Shown here piece after piece: positions 31,689 through 40,305 of a stretch of 51,578 nucleotides of DNA. The notes beneath the pieces are model-generated. The model saw only the letters and a list, made by a program, of their open reading frames with translations, had not been told where the DNA came from and searched no databases. The stretch comes from a virus. Location: the IMG/VR virus record IMGVR_UViG_3300011420_000010, positions 1 to 51,578 of that record, one strand, 5' to 3'. Position numbers and translations under genes: made by a program. Numbering within the stretch: the first letter of the stretch is position 1; every line of letters begins with the position of its first letter.

Positions 31689-33332
31689 CTAGCCAATTCG
31701 AATGTTGTGACGGACAAGGAACTCCTTCGAGACCCATCCGTCCAGCTTGTCCGCTGTCTCCTTGCCGCCAAGGCACGGAATACTTCCATCGCGGAGTAAG
31801 CCAACTGCTTCACGATATAGCGACCCGATCAAAGCTTGATGGCCGACGTTCATCCCGGCGAACTCCGCTGCCCGTTTCGCAGCGAGGGTCTCCGCGTAGC
31901 CAACGTCCAATTCGGGATAGATGTTTACGTTCTGCACTTGCGTCGGAGCAGAGATCGTCCGCTCCCCATCGCGACTTTCGTACAACGCTTCCTCCGCGGC
32001 GCAAGGGCCGTCGTGCCCTGCCTCGCGTGTGCAATACCAGCCTTCAGGTGCTTTGTCGCAGGCCCGCGGCCTAGAGAGCGGCTTCTGCCGACGCCGCTTG
32101 ACACGCTCGACGACCTTCTCCTGGATGCGATTGCCCACCTTGCGGGCGACGCGGCCCGCCAGCCAGGCCTTGATGCCGACACCACCAGCGAGGCCCGCGG
32201 CGAGTGTGCCGAGGATCGTCCCCAGGATCTGCCGCTCGTACCAAGGTTTGGTCGCCTCGATCGCGGGCGTCTCCTCTTCTTCCTGCTTCGGTTCAGCCGG
32301 CTTCGTCTCCTGCTTCGGCTCGTCCGGCCGGGCTGGTTCCTTCGGCCATGCTTCATAGCGTTGACCGCTGTTCGGTGGAGGATCGGATTCGCGGTACGTC
32401 TCCGGACCGGGCGTCGGCGAGCCTTGCTGTGGTGCCTGTTGCGGCGGTGCCTGCTGCCACCAGCCATAGCCGTTGCCTGTCGACTGCCACTTGCGGAAGC
32501 CGGCTGGCGGCTGCACGCCCGGTGGCAGGCAGTACTGCTTGCCGTCCGGCCCGAGGTAGCAGTCCGCCACCTGCTCGCCCGGTCGGACAACTGCGACGAG
32601 TGGACCGGCTGGATCGACGACGTGCTTGTCCGCCGCGGAGATCCTCCGCTCGAACCCGGCCTTGCCTTCAAAGGCGCGTGCCAGGTTCGCGATCGTCTGC
32701 GCAGTACCGGTGCCGGCTTGAGTGTTGTTCCAGGCGACGAGGCCGATGATCTTCTCCCCCTTCTCGTCGAGGAGCGGAGAGCCGCTCCGGCCCTGCGCCG
32801 GCGCAGGCGAGAAGATGACGACTCCTTCGAACGTCTTCTCGTGTGCGACCTTGACTGCGGTCGACCAGCCGCCGCTCGGGCAGCCGATCGTCACCATCGG
32901 CCGACCGTACTTCGCTTCGCCGGGTTTCGCCAACGGCACAACCCTGGGGAGGAACGCACCGAAGTGTCCGACGCTGACCTCGACAATTGCAACGTCCTGA
33001 TCCGTGGCGTCGTGCCGCCGACGGAACCGCACGCGGCCCGGGACCTTCTTCGACACAACGCCACTGACAAAGAACTCGCACTGGCACATGTCCGCGGTCG
33101 GGCCGACGACGTGTTCGTTCGTCAGGATCCGGATCGTGAACTGGTCACGATGGAAGACGGTGCCGGTGCCGCGGCCTCCGTCCAACGCCGTGATCCGACA
33201 GACCGCGTCCATTGCCTCGCTGACTCCACCGTGCACCGTCTCGCACCCGACATGGATGACAGCTGCGACCGCGATCAGAGCGATGAGCATCCACGCCGCT
33301 TCAACCGCCAACGCTTTCAGTTCTTCCTTCAT
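31689..33332 (-). CDS. Membrane-anchored trypsin-like serine protease
   Basis: A 547-residue protein. The first hydrophobic segment is at about 14-28 (WMLIALIAVAAVIHV). A chymotrypsin/DegP-like domain follows with TNEHVVG (H74), DQDVAIVEV (D113) and GRSGSPLLDEKGEKIIGLVAW (S183). A Pro/Gln/Glu-rich linker (about 270-360), a second hydrophobic Gly-rich segment (369-388) and an Arg-rich stretch lead to a C-terminal domain with Cys (DKAPEGWYCTREAGHDGPC). Predicted topology puts the protease in the periplasm. Start at 33332 with GGAGATG. Targets unknown. Confidence 0.75.
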   Translation of the reverse strand: MKEELKALAVEAAWMLIALIAVAAVIHVGCETVHGGVSEAMDAVCRITALDGGRGTGTVFHRDQFTIRILTNEHVVGPTADMCQCEFFVSGVVSKKVPGRVRFRRRHDATDQDVAIVEVSVGHFGAFLPRVVPLAKPGEAKYGRPMVTIGCPSGGWSTAVKVAHEKTFEGVVIFSPAPAQGRSGSPLLDEKGEKIIGLVAWNNTQAGTGTAQTIANLARAFEGKAGFERRISAADKHVVDPAGPLVAVVRPGEQVADCYLGPDGKQYCLPPGVQPPAGFRKWQSTGNGYGWWQQAPPQQAPQQGSPTPGPETYRESDPPPNSGQRYEAWPKEPARPDEPKQETKPAEPKQEEEETPAIEATKPWYERQILGTILGTLAAGLAGGVGIKAWLAGRVARKVGNRIQEKVVERVKRRRQKPLSRPRACDKAPEGWYCTREAGHDGPCAAEEALYESRDGERTISAPTQVQNVNIYPELDVGYAETLAAKRAAEFAGMNVGHQALIGSLYREAVGLLRDGSIPCLGGKETADKLDGWVSKEFLVRHNIRIG

Positions 33333-34039
33333 CGAATCATCTCCGATACTTCTACGCACTTGTCGTGGAACGCCGGGAGGTCGTCCATGTACGAGTGCTC
33401 GACTCCGTCAGTTAGCACTGTCTCCTGCTGCAGACGTGTGTTTTCCGAAAGGATGAATTGATGCCCACTCGGTCTGTTGGACGTCTGTCGAAACGCCCAC
33501 AGGTTCATCACGTTGTCCGGTACCTTGATACGAGGTCGGTACAATGAAGACAATGACAATGGATTGAATACGATCCATGGCGGGAGGATTGGGGAACGAT
33601 AGACCGCATCGCTTAAGACCATGCTCTCGACCTTCATCTGCCGCTTGCGACACTCGCGAGCGAACTCCATCGCGCCCCAGCCGCCTCCCCATGAGTAGGC
33701 GTAGACGTTGATTCTCTGGCCCTTCCCGTTTGAGGTTAGCCAGATCCACTCCGCGGCGGACCACATGCAGTCGTTCCATTGGAGCAGGACGACCCGACTC
33801 CGCGGGCCGTGTAAGTGGTTGAGTTTCTGCGAGACCTTCCACATGCCGCTCGGCTCGCCGATCCGTTGCCAGAAGCCGCTGATACATACGTGCCACTGCC
33901 ACGGGTCGGGCCGCAGCAGCTCCGCACCGCACACGTTGTGCCCAGTTAAGGAGCATACCACCGGAACCCGCTCCCTCGCCTGGGCGACGAGATCTGGAAC
34001 GAGCTTCGCTTCTCCGGAGAGGTCGACAAACCGCGGCAT
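33329..34039 (-). CDS. Alpha/beta hydrolase (esterase/lipase-like)
   Basis: A 236-residue protein. INVYAYSWGGGWGAMEFA gives the nucleophile elbow (S116 in S-W-G-G), VLSDAV an acid (D144), and DGVEHSYMDDLPAFHD a His (H215): the Ser-Asp-His order of the fold. No signal peptide. It overlaps the protease gene start by 4 bases. A role in lysis, as the LysB esterases of other phages, or in surface polymer deacylation, is possible. I see no peptidoglycan hydrolase elsewhere, so this is the best lysis candidate (inference). Confidence 0.65.
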   Translation of the reverse strand: MPRFVDLSGEAKLVPDLVAQARERVPVVCSLTGHNVCGAELLRPDPWQWHVCISGFWQRIGEPSGMWKVSQKLNHLHGPRSRVVLLQWNDCMWSAAEWIWLTSNGKGQRINVYAYSWGGGWGAMEFARECRKRQMKVESMVLSDAVYRSPILPPWIVFNPLSLSSLYRPRIKVPDNVMNLWAFRQTSNRPSGHQFILSENTRLQQETVLTDGVEHSYMDDLPAFHDKCVEVSEMIR

Positions 34040-34443
34040 CACTCGATCTCCAGGAGAAAGGCCACCTTGATGTTCTGATCTGACGCCACTGCTGGGGTCA
34101 ACGTGTACTCCAGCAGATAGTTTTTCCCACTCTCGCTCCAAGCCGGCTCGTCCTCGACGTCCGGTGTGTGGCTGAAGTTGTACCCGGTCTGGTCCTTCGT
34201 CCATCGGTCATCATCCGTTAAGATGTTCATCGCGTCGGCGACAGGCACGCTGATCGCCGAGTGGCCGTCGACTGGCGTCCGTACCGTGTCGTTCGACGAC
34301 AGTTTGTAGAGGCTGTACTCGACCGCATCGATGTCGGCCGCGACCAGCACCTGGTTCTGCCAGCCGACGATGCGGGCGAGGAACTCAGCCGGTTGGTTCG
34401 GCATCATCGTCAGACGATGCGGCTGTTTGGTGTTGTCAGGCAT
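34039..34443 (-). CDS. Unknown virion-arc protein
   Basis: A 134-residue protein starting MPDNTKQPHRLTMMPNQPAEFLARIVG. Beta-rich (VLVAADIDAVEYSLYKL, NYLLEYTLTPAVASDQNIKVAFLLEIE), fitting a small fibre or baseplate-like domain. AGGAGG lies twelve bases before the ATG, which is long. It shares one base with the hydrolase start. No family recognised. Confidence 0.5.
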   Translation of the reverse strand: MPDNTKQPHRLTMMPNQPAEFLARIVGWQNQVLVAADIDAVEYSLYKLSSNDTVRTPVDGHSAISVPVADAMNILTDDDRWTKDQTGYNFSHTPDVEDEPAWSESGKNYLLEYTLTPAVASDQNIKVAFLLEIE

Positions 34444-34624
34444 GGTTCTCGCAGACCTCCTGGACTTTCAAGAGGATCGGATGACTTGTCTCCGGGCACA
34501 TCGACCAGTGCGAATAGACCGGGTTCGGTTGCCCTTCAAACTTCTGGAAGAACAAGTCGTGACGACCACCGCATCGAGCACAGTTGTTGACCGTCAATTG
34601 CAGTGTTCGATTAAGGACTTGCAT
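34436..34624 (-). CDS. Small zinc-finger-like protein
   Basis: A 62-residue protein. NNCARCGGRHDLFFQKF then WSMCPETSHP contain C-x2-C and a third Cys with His partners, compatible with a small zinc site. The C-terminus is a helix (ILLKVQEVCENHA). ATG at 34624 chosen for GGAGG. Overlaps both neighbours. Confidence 0.55.
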   Translation of the reverse strand: MQVLNRTLQLTVNNCARCGGRHDLFFQKFEGQPNPVYSHWSMCPETSHPILLKVQEVCENHA

Positions 34625-35651
34625 ACGCACCTCCGCCGACTCGTTGGACAGCGACCGCTCCTGGAGTGAACACCTGCGCCGCTTCGATGACGAACGGGCC
34701 GCGGGCGACCGCCATCTTCAAGTCGCCTTCCGCCGAGGATTGGGCGACGCTTGCGCCGGCGAGGGGCCGGACCAGGTTGAGAGCCGCGGCTCCCGTGCTC
34801 AGGCCGCCGCAGACGCCCGCCAGCTGCTGCTTGCGTGCGACGTTGAGGCCGCCCGCCAGCGAGGCCACTCCGCCTGCGACGCCGCGGAGGCCGCGAGTCA
34901 TCCTGGCGTTGCCCGCGGCTGTGGACATCGTCTCAACAAGTGGCGTGAAGTAGATCTCCCCGACGCAGTTCGACTGTCCGGCGACGATGCCCTGCATGTC
35001 TTGGAAGTTGAACCACTCGTCAAGCGGCAGGGCATCGCCATCATTCCAGATCTGATCCTGTTCATCTTCCAACAGGATACGCTTCCAAAAAGCAACTTCG
35101 TCGATCCGACCGTCGATGCCGTTGCCGCCCATGAAGGAGCCAAGGCAGAAGGGTCCGGCGGTATCGCTGTTGACGATAGAGCCGGTGCTTGCTTCAGCGA
35201 TCGTTCCGTTGTCGATTCGAAGGTAAAGTTTTCCGTCGGCAATAGATCGCCAGCCGAGGACGTGATGCCAGGAGCTGAGTACTCCGAGCGGAGTCGATAC
35301 CGACGGAAAAGTTCCACCGTTTTTGAAGTAGAGTCGAATGTTCGGATAGATTATATCGAAGACGTAGTCTTCCTGTCCGCCTTTCGTCAAAGGTTCGCCT
35401 GCGAAGCTCCAGGCGTTGAGCCACATCCAGAACGAGAATGTAAAGTCTCCGGTCCCGACCCGCCAGAGAGCGGAGTCGACAGCAGACAAGACGTCTGAAC
35501 CAGCGAAGGTTCGACTGCCGTTGATCTTCCCAGCAGCCGAACCGACGCCTGGTCCATTTGCGACGAGCGTAACTCCACCGACGGACGGAGGGGCATCACC
35601 CGACGCTTCGTCGAGTTTGTAGTACGCCTGCAGTAGGGAAGTCAGCGACAT
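34611..35651 (-). CDS. LamG/concanavalin-like protein with 20-residue fibre repeats
   Basis: A 346-residue protein. Residues 1-220 form a LamG-like jelly roll: LLQAYYKLDEASG, FTFSFWMWLNAWSF, SSWHHVLGWRSIADGKLYLRIDNG, GRIDEVAFWKRIL, the signature of concanavalin A-like lectin domains. The remainder (about 225-330) carries about five copies of the same repeat seen in the big fibre gene (G-x-x-A-x-x-S-x-x-x-G-x-L, about 20 residues). Probably a virion adhesin binding sugars on the host surface. Its ribosome site is weak. Confidence 0.75.
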   Translation of the reverse strand: MSLTSLLQAYYKLDEASGDAPPSVGGVTLVANGPGVGSAAGKINGSRTFAGSDVLSAVDSALWRVGTGDFTFSFWMWLNAWSFAGEPLTKGGQEDYVFDIIYPNIRLYFKNGGTFPSVSTPLGVLSSWHHVLGWRSIADGKLYLRIDNGTIAEASTGSIVNSDTAGPFCLGSFMGGNGIDGRIDEVAFWKRILLEDEQDQIWNDGDALPLDEWFNFQDMQGIVAGQSNCVGEIYFTPLVETMSTAAGNARMTRGLRGVAGGVASLAGGLNVARKQQLAGVCGGLSTGAAALNLVRPLAGASVAQSSAEGDLKMAVARGPFVIEAAQVFTPGAVAVQRVGGGAYASP

Positions 35652-35654
35652 CTT

Positions 35655-35969
35655 CTATCCGCGGAGTTTGGCGTAGAGTTGATCACGGGCGGCCTTCACG
35701 TTCGCCACGCTTCCGTTGCCGCTGGTCTTCGAGTAGGCGGAGTCGAGTTCCTCGAACGCGGCCCGTGCCTTGGCGTCGGAGACGAAACCGAATCGCGTCG
35801 TGACCTCCGCGTAATGCGCGTCCTGGCTGCCGTCTCCGTCCCGCATCTGGAGCATGCAGTCGCGGACGTCGGTCATCGCGTCGTCGCCTTCTTCGTTGAG
35901 GTCCAGCATGCGGCGGAGCTTCCGCCCGTACGAAGTTGTCTGGTCGTTGAAGTGAATGTGATTGAACAT
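35655..35969 (-). CDS. Unknown small protein
   Basis: A 104-residue protein, helical and charged (GRKLRRMLDLNEEGDDAMTDVRDCMLQMRD, DAKARAAFEELDSAYSKT, VKAARDQLYAKLRG). AGGAGG start. It lies between the two repeat-fibre genes, so it could be a fibre chaperone (inference from position). Confidence 0.5.
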   Translation of the reverse strand: MFNHIHFNDQTTSYGRKLRRMLDLNEEGDDAMTDVRDCMLQMRDGDGSQDAHYAEVTTRFGFVSDAKARAAFEELDSAYSKTSGNGSVANVKAARDQLYAKLRG

Positions 35970-35978
35970 CGTTGCCTC

Positions 35979-38900
35979 CTAGTAAAGGGATACGTACCGA
36001 GTCAAGCTACCTGCCGCTCCCGAGACCGCTGCGCTTGAGCCGGCGTGTTCGACATCTCGACGGACGAGACCCTGAACCGCGGCGGACGTCACGAAGATCG
36101 ATGCCGCGAAGGCCCGGTCCCTACTCAAGGAGGCCGCGGTCGATGTCGTCGATGCGCATGTCCCGCTGAACCCGGCGTGCTTCAGCACTGAACCGGACAC
36201 CGAGCTCAGTGCAGAGACGGTACCGACGAGGTCGACATTCTTTCGTAGGATGGCAGATGCCCCAGTTGAAGAAGCGATTGCACCCTGCAATCCCCATGTC
36301 GAGTTCAGGCGGCCCGTCGAGGTCGTCGTCGACGCCACCGTCCCCGTCAATGCGCGGTCGTTGCCAAGCGTACCGCCGCTCGTCGTCTGGCATGTGATCG
36401 CTCCAGAGAGTTCGACGTCTTCGCGAAGGATGCCTGCCGTGGAGGCCGCGGCCGTGCAGGTTCCCGCCAGACGCAATGGACGCTGGAAGTTGCCGGTCGC
36501 CGCGGACTGGGCCGACACCGTCTCCGACATCAGCTTGGTCGCCCGCAGGATGGCCGGCGCAGCGGACTGCACCGCGACGGTTCCGACGAGCAGACGATCG
36601 ACGTGGAGAGCAGCCGCGGCTGCGGACTGTGCGGTGACCGTTCCGACGAACGGCGGCTCTCGTCGCAGTAAGCCGGTCACATCGGCGACAGCCGCAACCG
36701 CGGCGCTCAATCCACGCTCCCGACGAGCATCCGCGGCCGCAGACGTTGTGCATGCAACCGCCCCTTCCAGACCGCTGGCACGGTCAAGCTCCGCGGTGGC
36801 GTTGCTTGCGGCCGACACGTTGCCTGCGACTTGGCGATCGACGCGAAGGTGCGCGGTCGCAGAGGAGGTGGCAGCGACTGCGCCGCTCATGGGAGTGTAT
36901 CGAGAGAGCAGACCCGCGGCAGTCGTCGTCGCCGCCAGGGCACCGACGAGTTCGCGATCCGCGTGCATATGTCCGGACACCGTCGCGGTGAATCCGGTCA
37001 CGGTCTGCAATGTATCGGTCGACTTGAGGAACCCGACTGCAGTTGTCTGCGCGTTGACCGTTCCGACCAGCTCCTTGTCTGCTGCCAGGATACCGGCCAT
37101 CGTGGAGGCCGCCGTGACCGTGCCACGCAAGGCCGGTTCCTGGAGCAGATTGGCGGTAATGGAAACCACCGCGGCGATCTCGCCTTGCAGCTCCACGTAT
37201 CGTGAGAGCAGGGCAGTGGACGTTGATGCCGCGGCGGATGTACCCGCAAGCTTACGGTCGATGGACAGTGCACCGACCGGCGTGCACACCGCAGCGACGG
37301 AGCCTTGCGACGTGCCCAGTTCGACGCTGAGGATGCTCGGCCCGACGACCGAGATCATGTCGATGCGGTCCGTCTCCATGTTCATGCCAGGTCCGTCGAC
37401 CGAGAGGCTGGCCTCGCTGAACGACTGCGCCGCGACACCGTCGGTGGGCGGGCTGGAGAGCGAGGCCTCCAGCTCGACGAAGGTTGGCGTCCACAGCGGT
37501 GTATCGTGCACGACCGACAGGACGTTGACGCCGGTGTCCTCCTCTTCGTCCCACTTGAAGAAGAGGTTCGGCATGCCGAGACCGGAGTCGAGCGATGCGA
37601 ACTGCAGCGTGCCGGTTCCGGCGTCGGTCGCCTTGATGAAGAAGACGATCTTCGTGCCGACCCATCCGGCACGGTCGACCAGCTCCTGGATGAGTGACGT
37701 GACGTCGTAGTTGAGGATCTCCGGGTCCATGCCGAAGGCACGCGACTCGATCGTCTCGGCCGTGGTCAACGCCATGCCATCGGCAGAAGCTACCGATGTC
37801 GGAGCGGCCGGATCGTCGGCATCGACCGCCTTAATGACGATGTCGACGGTGTCGGTGTTGCCGCCGACAAGCTTGAGTTGAAGGTTCGCACCGCTGATCG
37901 TCTGGCCTTGCGGCACCGCGACACCGTCAAATGTGACGAACGCATGAGTTCCCGAGCCAGTCGAATTGAGGTTGAGAGTCGAGCCAGCGACGTCGAACGT
38001 AGCTCCACCTTCAGTCCAGTAGCCATCCTCGGCAGAGGCATCGACATGGTCGTTGTAGGCATAGTATCGATTCGATTCGAGGGAGACGAAGCGGCCGTAC
38101 AGCAGGTCGCTTGGACCGACGGTCGAGACCGCGGCGACGGTGCCAGCCAATGGCATGTCTCGGCCAAGCGTTCCGTTGACCGTCGACTGCGCGGCGACCT
38201 CGCCCAGGAGCCGCTCCGGGAGTTCGAGGCCCGGTCCACTGTCCGCCACCGTCGACACAGCCGCGACGGTGCCGATCAAGGAGACGATGCGCGTCGCATG
38301 GCCCGCAGCCGTGGACACCGCGGCGACGGTTCCGTCAATGCAGTAGGGCGAGACGCTGAGTCGAGCCGCGGTGCCGCCGCTCTGCGCCGCGACCGTGCCA
38401 GAGAGTGCGCTGTTCCAGTTCATCGTGCCGCTTGCGGCGGACACGGCGTCGACTGTACCCTCCATCTTCTTCAGCGTGGTGAAGTACCCGACGCACGTCG
38501 ACACAGCGGCGACGGTTCCCGCCAACGCCTGGTAGACGGTGTAGTACGCAGTCAGCTCGCCGATGACGTCGACGAACATCGTGTCGCCGCCACCACCGGA
38601 CCATTGATGATGCACGCCAAAGCCTGCATCGTTGAGATGGACGCCTAGCAGCGTCATCGCCCAAGGGTCCGTCGGGCCGCCGTAGACCTTCGTCGTATCG
38701 CTGCCAGTCCAGGTGCCCTCGTCGCCGGCTTTGTCTTCGCTGCTGCCCGCGGCGTTCTCGATGAGGTTGACGTTCTCGTCTTGGACTCCGCCCGACTGCC
38801 GACCTTCGACCGTGTACTCCAAGCCGAGGAGCGTTGCGTCGGCGGGCAGGCTGAACCCGTAGTCGAGCATCTCCAGGGTACAGTTCGTATCACCGCCACC

Positions 38901-39011
38901 GAACAACGCAGACGCGTACGCGTCGTCGGACGCTTCGGCATTCGCGAGGTCCACGAACGCAGCTTCGCCGACGGAGTTGATCGTTCCCGGTGTTCGTGTC
39001 TGTTGCGACAT
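35979..39011 (-). CDS. Giant fibre protein with 29 twenty-residue repeats
   Basis: A 1010-residue protein. An N-terminal domain (1-160) is followed by about seven repeats of the form GTVAAVSTxxGxL (about 165-305). A globular insertion of about 260 residues (FVSLESNRYYAYNDHVDASAED, carbohydrate-binding-like beta) comes next. From about residue 570 to the end, 22 consecutive repeats keep an exact 20-residue period without insertion or deletion (G-[TAS]-[VI]-x-A-x-[ST] then G-x-L). The pattern fits a beta-solenoid or triple beta fibre shaft. ATG at 39011 is inside TGATG of the upstream peptide gene. Probably the main tail fibre. Confidence 0.75.
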   Translation of the reverse strand: MSQQTRTPGTINSVGEAAFVDLANAEASDDAYASALFGGGDTNCTLEMLDYGFSLPADATLLGLEYTVEGRQSGGVQDENVNLIENAAGSSEDKAGDEGTWTGSDTTKVYGGPTDPWAMTLLGVHLNDAGFGVHHQWSGGGGDTMFVDVIGELTAYYTVYQALAGTVAAVSTCVGYFTTLKKMEGTVDAVSAASGTMNWNSALSGTVAAQSGGTAARLSVSPYCIDGTVAAVSTAAGHATRIVSLIGTVAAVSTVADSGPGLELPERLLGEVAAQSTVNGTLGRDMPLAGTVAAVSTVGPSDLLYGRFVSLESNRYYAYNDHVDASAEDGYWTEGGATFDVAGSTLNLNSTGSGTHAFVTFDGVAVPQGQTISGANLQLKLVGGNTDTVDIVIKAVDADDPAAPTSVASADGMALTTAETIESRAFGMDPEILNYDVTSLIQELVDRAGWVGTKIVFFIKATDAGTGTLQFASLDSGLGMPNLFFKWDEEEDTGVNVLSVVHDTPLWTPTFVELEASLSSPPTDGVAAQSFSEASLSVDGPGMNMETDRIDMISVVGPSILSVELGTSQGSVAAVCTPVGALSIDRKLAGTSAAASTSTALLSRYVELQGEIAAVVSITANLLQEPALRGTVTAASTMAGILAADKELVGTVNAQTTAVGFLKSTDTLQTVTGFTATVSGHMHADRELVGALAATTTAAGLLSRYTPMSGAVAATSSATAHLRVDRQVAGNVSAASNATAELDRASGLEGAVACTTSAAADARRERGLSAAVAAVADVTGLLRREPPFVGTVTAQSAAAAALHVDRLLVGTVAVQSAAPAILRATKLMSETVSAQSAATGNFQRPLRLAGTCTAAASTAGILREDVELSGAITCQTTSGGTLGNDRALTGTVASTTTSTGRLNSTWGLQGAIASSTGASAILRKNVDLVGTVSALSSVSGSVLKHAGFSGTCASTTSTAASLSRDRAFAASIFVTSAAVQGLVRRDVEHAGSSAAVSGAAGSLTRYVSLY

Positions 39012-39082
39012 CAGCGGTTCCGCGGGAAGTAGATGAGGAAGCAGGTGACCAGCACGACGCACACACCGAACAGCACGAGCAT
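39011..39082 (-). CDS. Tiny single-pass membrane peptide
   Basis: 23 codons: MLVLFGVCVVLVTCFLIY then PRNR. A single hydrophobic helix with positive tail. It starts in TGATG after the upstream peptide and ends in TGATG of the fibre gene, so all three are coupled. Holin- or spanin-like size, but the function is unknown. Confidence 0.55.
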   Translation of the reverse strand: MLVLFGVCVVLVTCFLIYFPRNR

Positions 39083-39177
39083 CACTTCATCTTCTCCGCA
39101 TGCTTGAGGATCCAGGCGGTCGCGGCCTTGATCAGGTCGACCACCGCACAGAGGAGCATCTTTACTTCCTTGTCCAT
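39082..39177 (-). CDS. Tiny amphipathic peptide
   Basis: 31 codons: MDKEVKMLLCAVVDLIKAAT then AWILKHAEKMK. Amphipathic helix with a hydrophobic centre. AGGAG six bases before the ATG. First of a three-gene chain with TGATG overlaps. It may be membrane-active. Confidence 0.55.
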   Translation of the reverse strand: MDKEVKMLLCAVVDLIKAATAWILKHAEKMK

Positions 39178-39195
39178 GACGTTCTCCTGGAGTGA

Positions 39196-39236
39196 GAGAG
39201 CAGCGGGCCGCGGATTTGTCGGTCCGAGACCCGCTG
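39196..39236 (-). other. Hairpin before the peptide genes
   Basis: CAGCGGG/CCCGCTG (39201-39207 with 39230-39236), 7 bp, with a 22-base loop, followed on the minus strand by CTCTCTCACTCC. A weak terminator or processing hairpin after the gene at 39269-39661. Confidence 0.4.
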
Positions 39237-39268
39237 TGCTTCTCCCTATGACGGTCCAGACGCGCCTA

Positions 39269-39661
39269 CTAGTCGAGTGTGACGTCGAGCTCGCCGGTGT
39301 TGAACCGGGGAGTGTCGCCCGTCGTGATCGCCTTCGCGGTCGTCAGCGTGCCGTGGAACAACATGTTGCCCGCGGTCGAAGCGTCGAACGCAGCAAAGTG
39401 CGTGATCGTCCCCCAGGAGCCAGTGGCTTCCGGGAAGGTGATCTGCGCGGAGTTGCTAGTCGCACCGCCCGAGGCCGCGGCCCAGCTGTTCGCTTGGGTC
39501 CGGGCGTACGCGTTGCCCGAAGGCTCGGCGATACCGGCACCCGTGTCCAGCGGATCCGCGGTCGAGAGGGCGATGTAGATGTTCGTGGGCACCGTGAAGG
39601 CGGCGACCTTGAACACGTGGTCAAGCAGCTTGTTCTCCAAGTAGTTCGAGAACGAACCCAT
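39269..39661 (-). CDS. Conserved tail fibre-type protein
   Basis: A 130-residue protein: MGSFSNYLENKLLDHVF, PTNIYIALSTADP, GNAYARTQANSWAAASG, ITFPEATGSWGTITHFAAFD, MLFHGTLTTAKAITTGDTPRF. This is a widespread phage tail fibre-like family (GNxYARxx, ITFPxATGxWGTVTHFALFD, GDTxxF). Good GGAG start. A paralogue of the Tat-exported protein at 41165-41575. Confidence 0.75.
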   Translation of the reverse strand: MGSFSNYLENKLLDHVFKVAAFTVPTNIYIALSTADPLDTGAGIAEPSGNAYARTQANSWAAASGGATSNSAQITFPEATGSWGTITHFAAFDASTAGNMLFHGTLTTAKAITTGDTPRFNTGELDVTLD

Positions 39662-39744
39662 GCGAGTCTCCTACGTAGGGGAATAGAACGGACACAACTC
39701 GCGAGGCCTGACCACCTTCACGCAACCGGGCCGCGCACCATGGT

Positions 39745-40305
39745 TTACGAAGAGGCGGAACCCGACTTATGCGTACGCTGCCGCTGGCCCAGCTTGAGGG
39801 ACTCGTTCGGCGTGGCAGCGTACTCCACCGGAGCTGCCTCGTCCTCTGGCGTCCGGTGCTCGCGGTGCTGACGCAGCCACGACGTGACACCCCAGCTCTT
39901 CCGTTCGCCGGTGTCCTTGTCGATCTCGCCGTAGATCTCTTCCTGCGACGGTAGGTACTTCGGCCGACCGTTGCTGCCATAGCCGCCGCAGTTCGCCACT
40001 GCGGTTTGTTGGACAGGGCCGGTCTCGTAGGTCTGAACGGAGATGGGGTGCAGGCGGCTGAACGTTCCGTCCGGCGTGCGGCGGAGGGGGTGGATCCGCG
40101 GGCGTCCTTGCTTGGCGGTCGGTGCAGACGCAGGAGACGTCGGTGCCGCAGTGGGCGCAGTAGGCGGAGCCGCGGCCTCCGATGGGCGGTGGGAGCAGCC
40201 AGTTTCCAGGAGGGCAACATACGGAGTCAGCGTCTCGATCGTTAGCCGCCTTCTCTCCGCACGAACAACAAGCTTCCGACGCACTGCATCCATCGACGTT
40301 GACAT
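39745..40305 (-). CDS. Unknown protein with Pro/Ala-rich linker
   Basis: A 186-residue protein starting MSTSMDAVRRKLVVRAERRR. A Pro/Ala/Thr linker (about 45-70) leads to a folded C-terminal part (RPKYLPSQEEIYGEIDKDTGERKSWGVTSWLRQHREHR). AAGGAG and spacing are good. The gene almost wholly overlaps, in the +1 frame, the C-terminal half of the gene at 39767-40810. The C-terminal part has ordinary gene-like composition. Confidence 0.6.
   Translation of the reverse strand: MSTSMDAVRRKLVVRAERRRLTIETLTPYVALLETGCSHRPSEAAAPPTAPTAAPTSPASAPTAKQGRPRIHPLRRTPDGTFSRLHPISVQTYETGPVQQTAVANCGGYGSNGRPKYLPSQEEIYGEIDKDTGERKSWGVTSWLRQHREHRTPEDEAAPVEYAATPNESLKLGQRQRTHKSGSASS

Noticed and set aside
35979-38500. CRISPR-like or satellite DNA repeat
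   Set aside because: The approximately 60-base periodicity is explained by the coding repeat of 20 residues; the DNA copies are degenerate and have no spacer-repeat structure.
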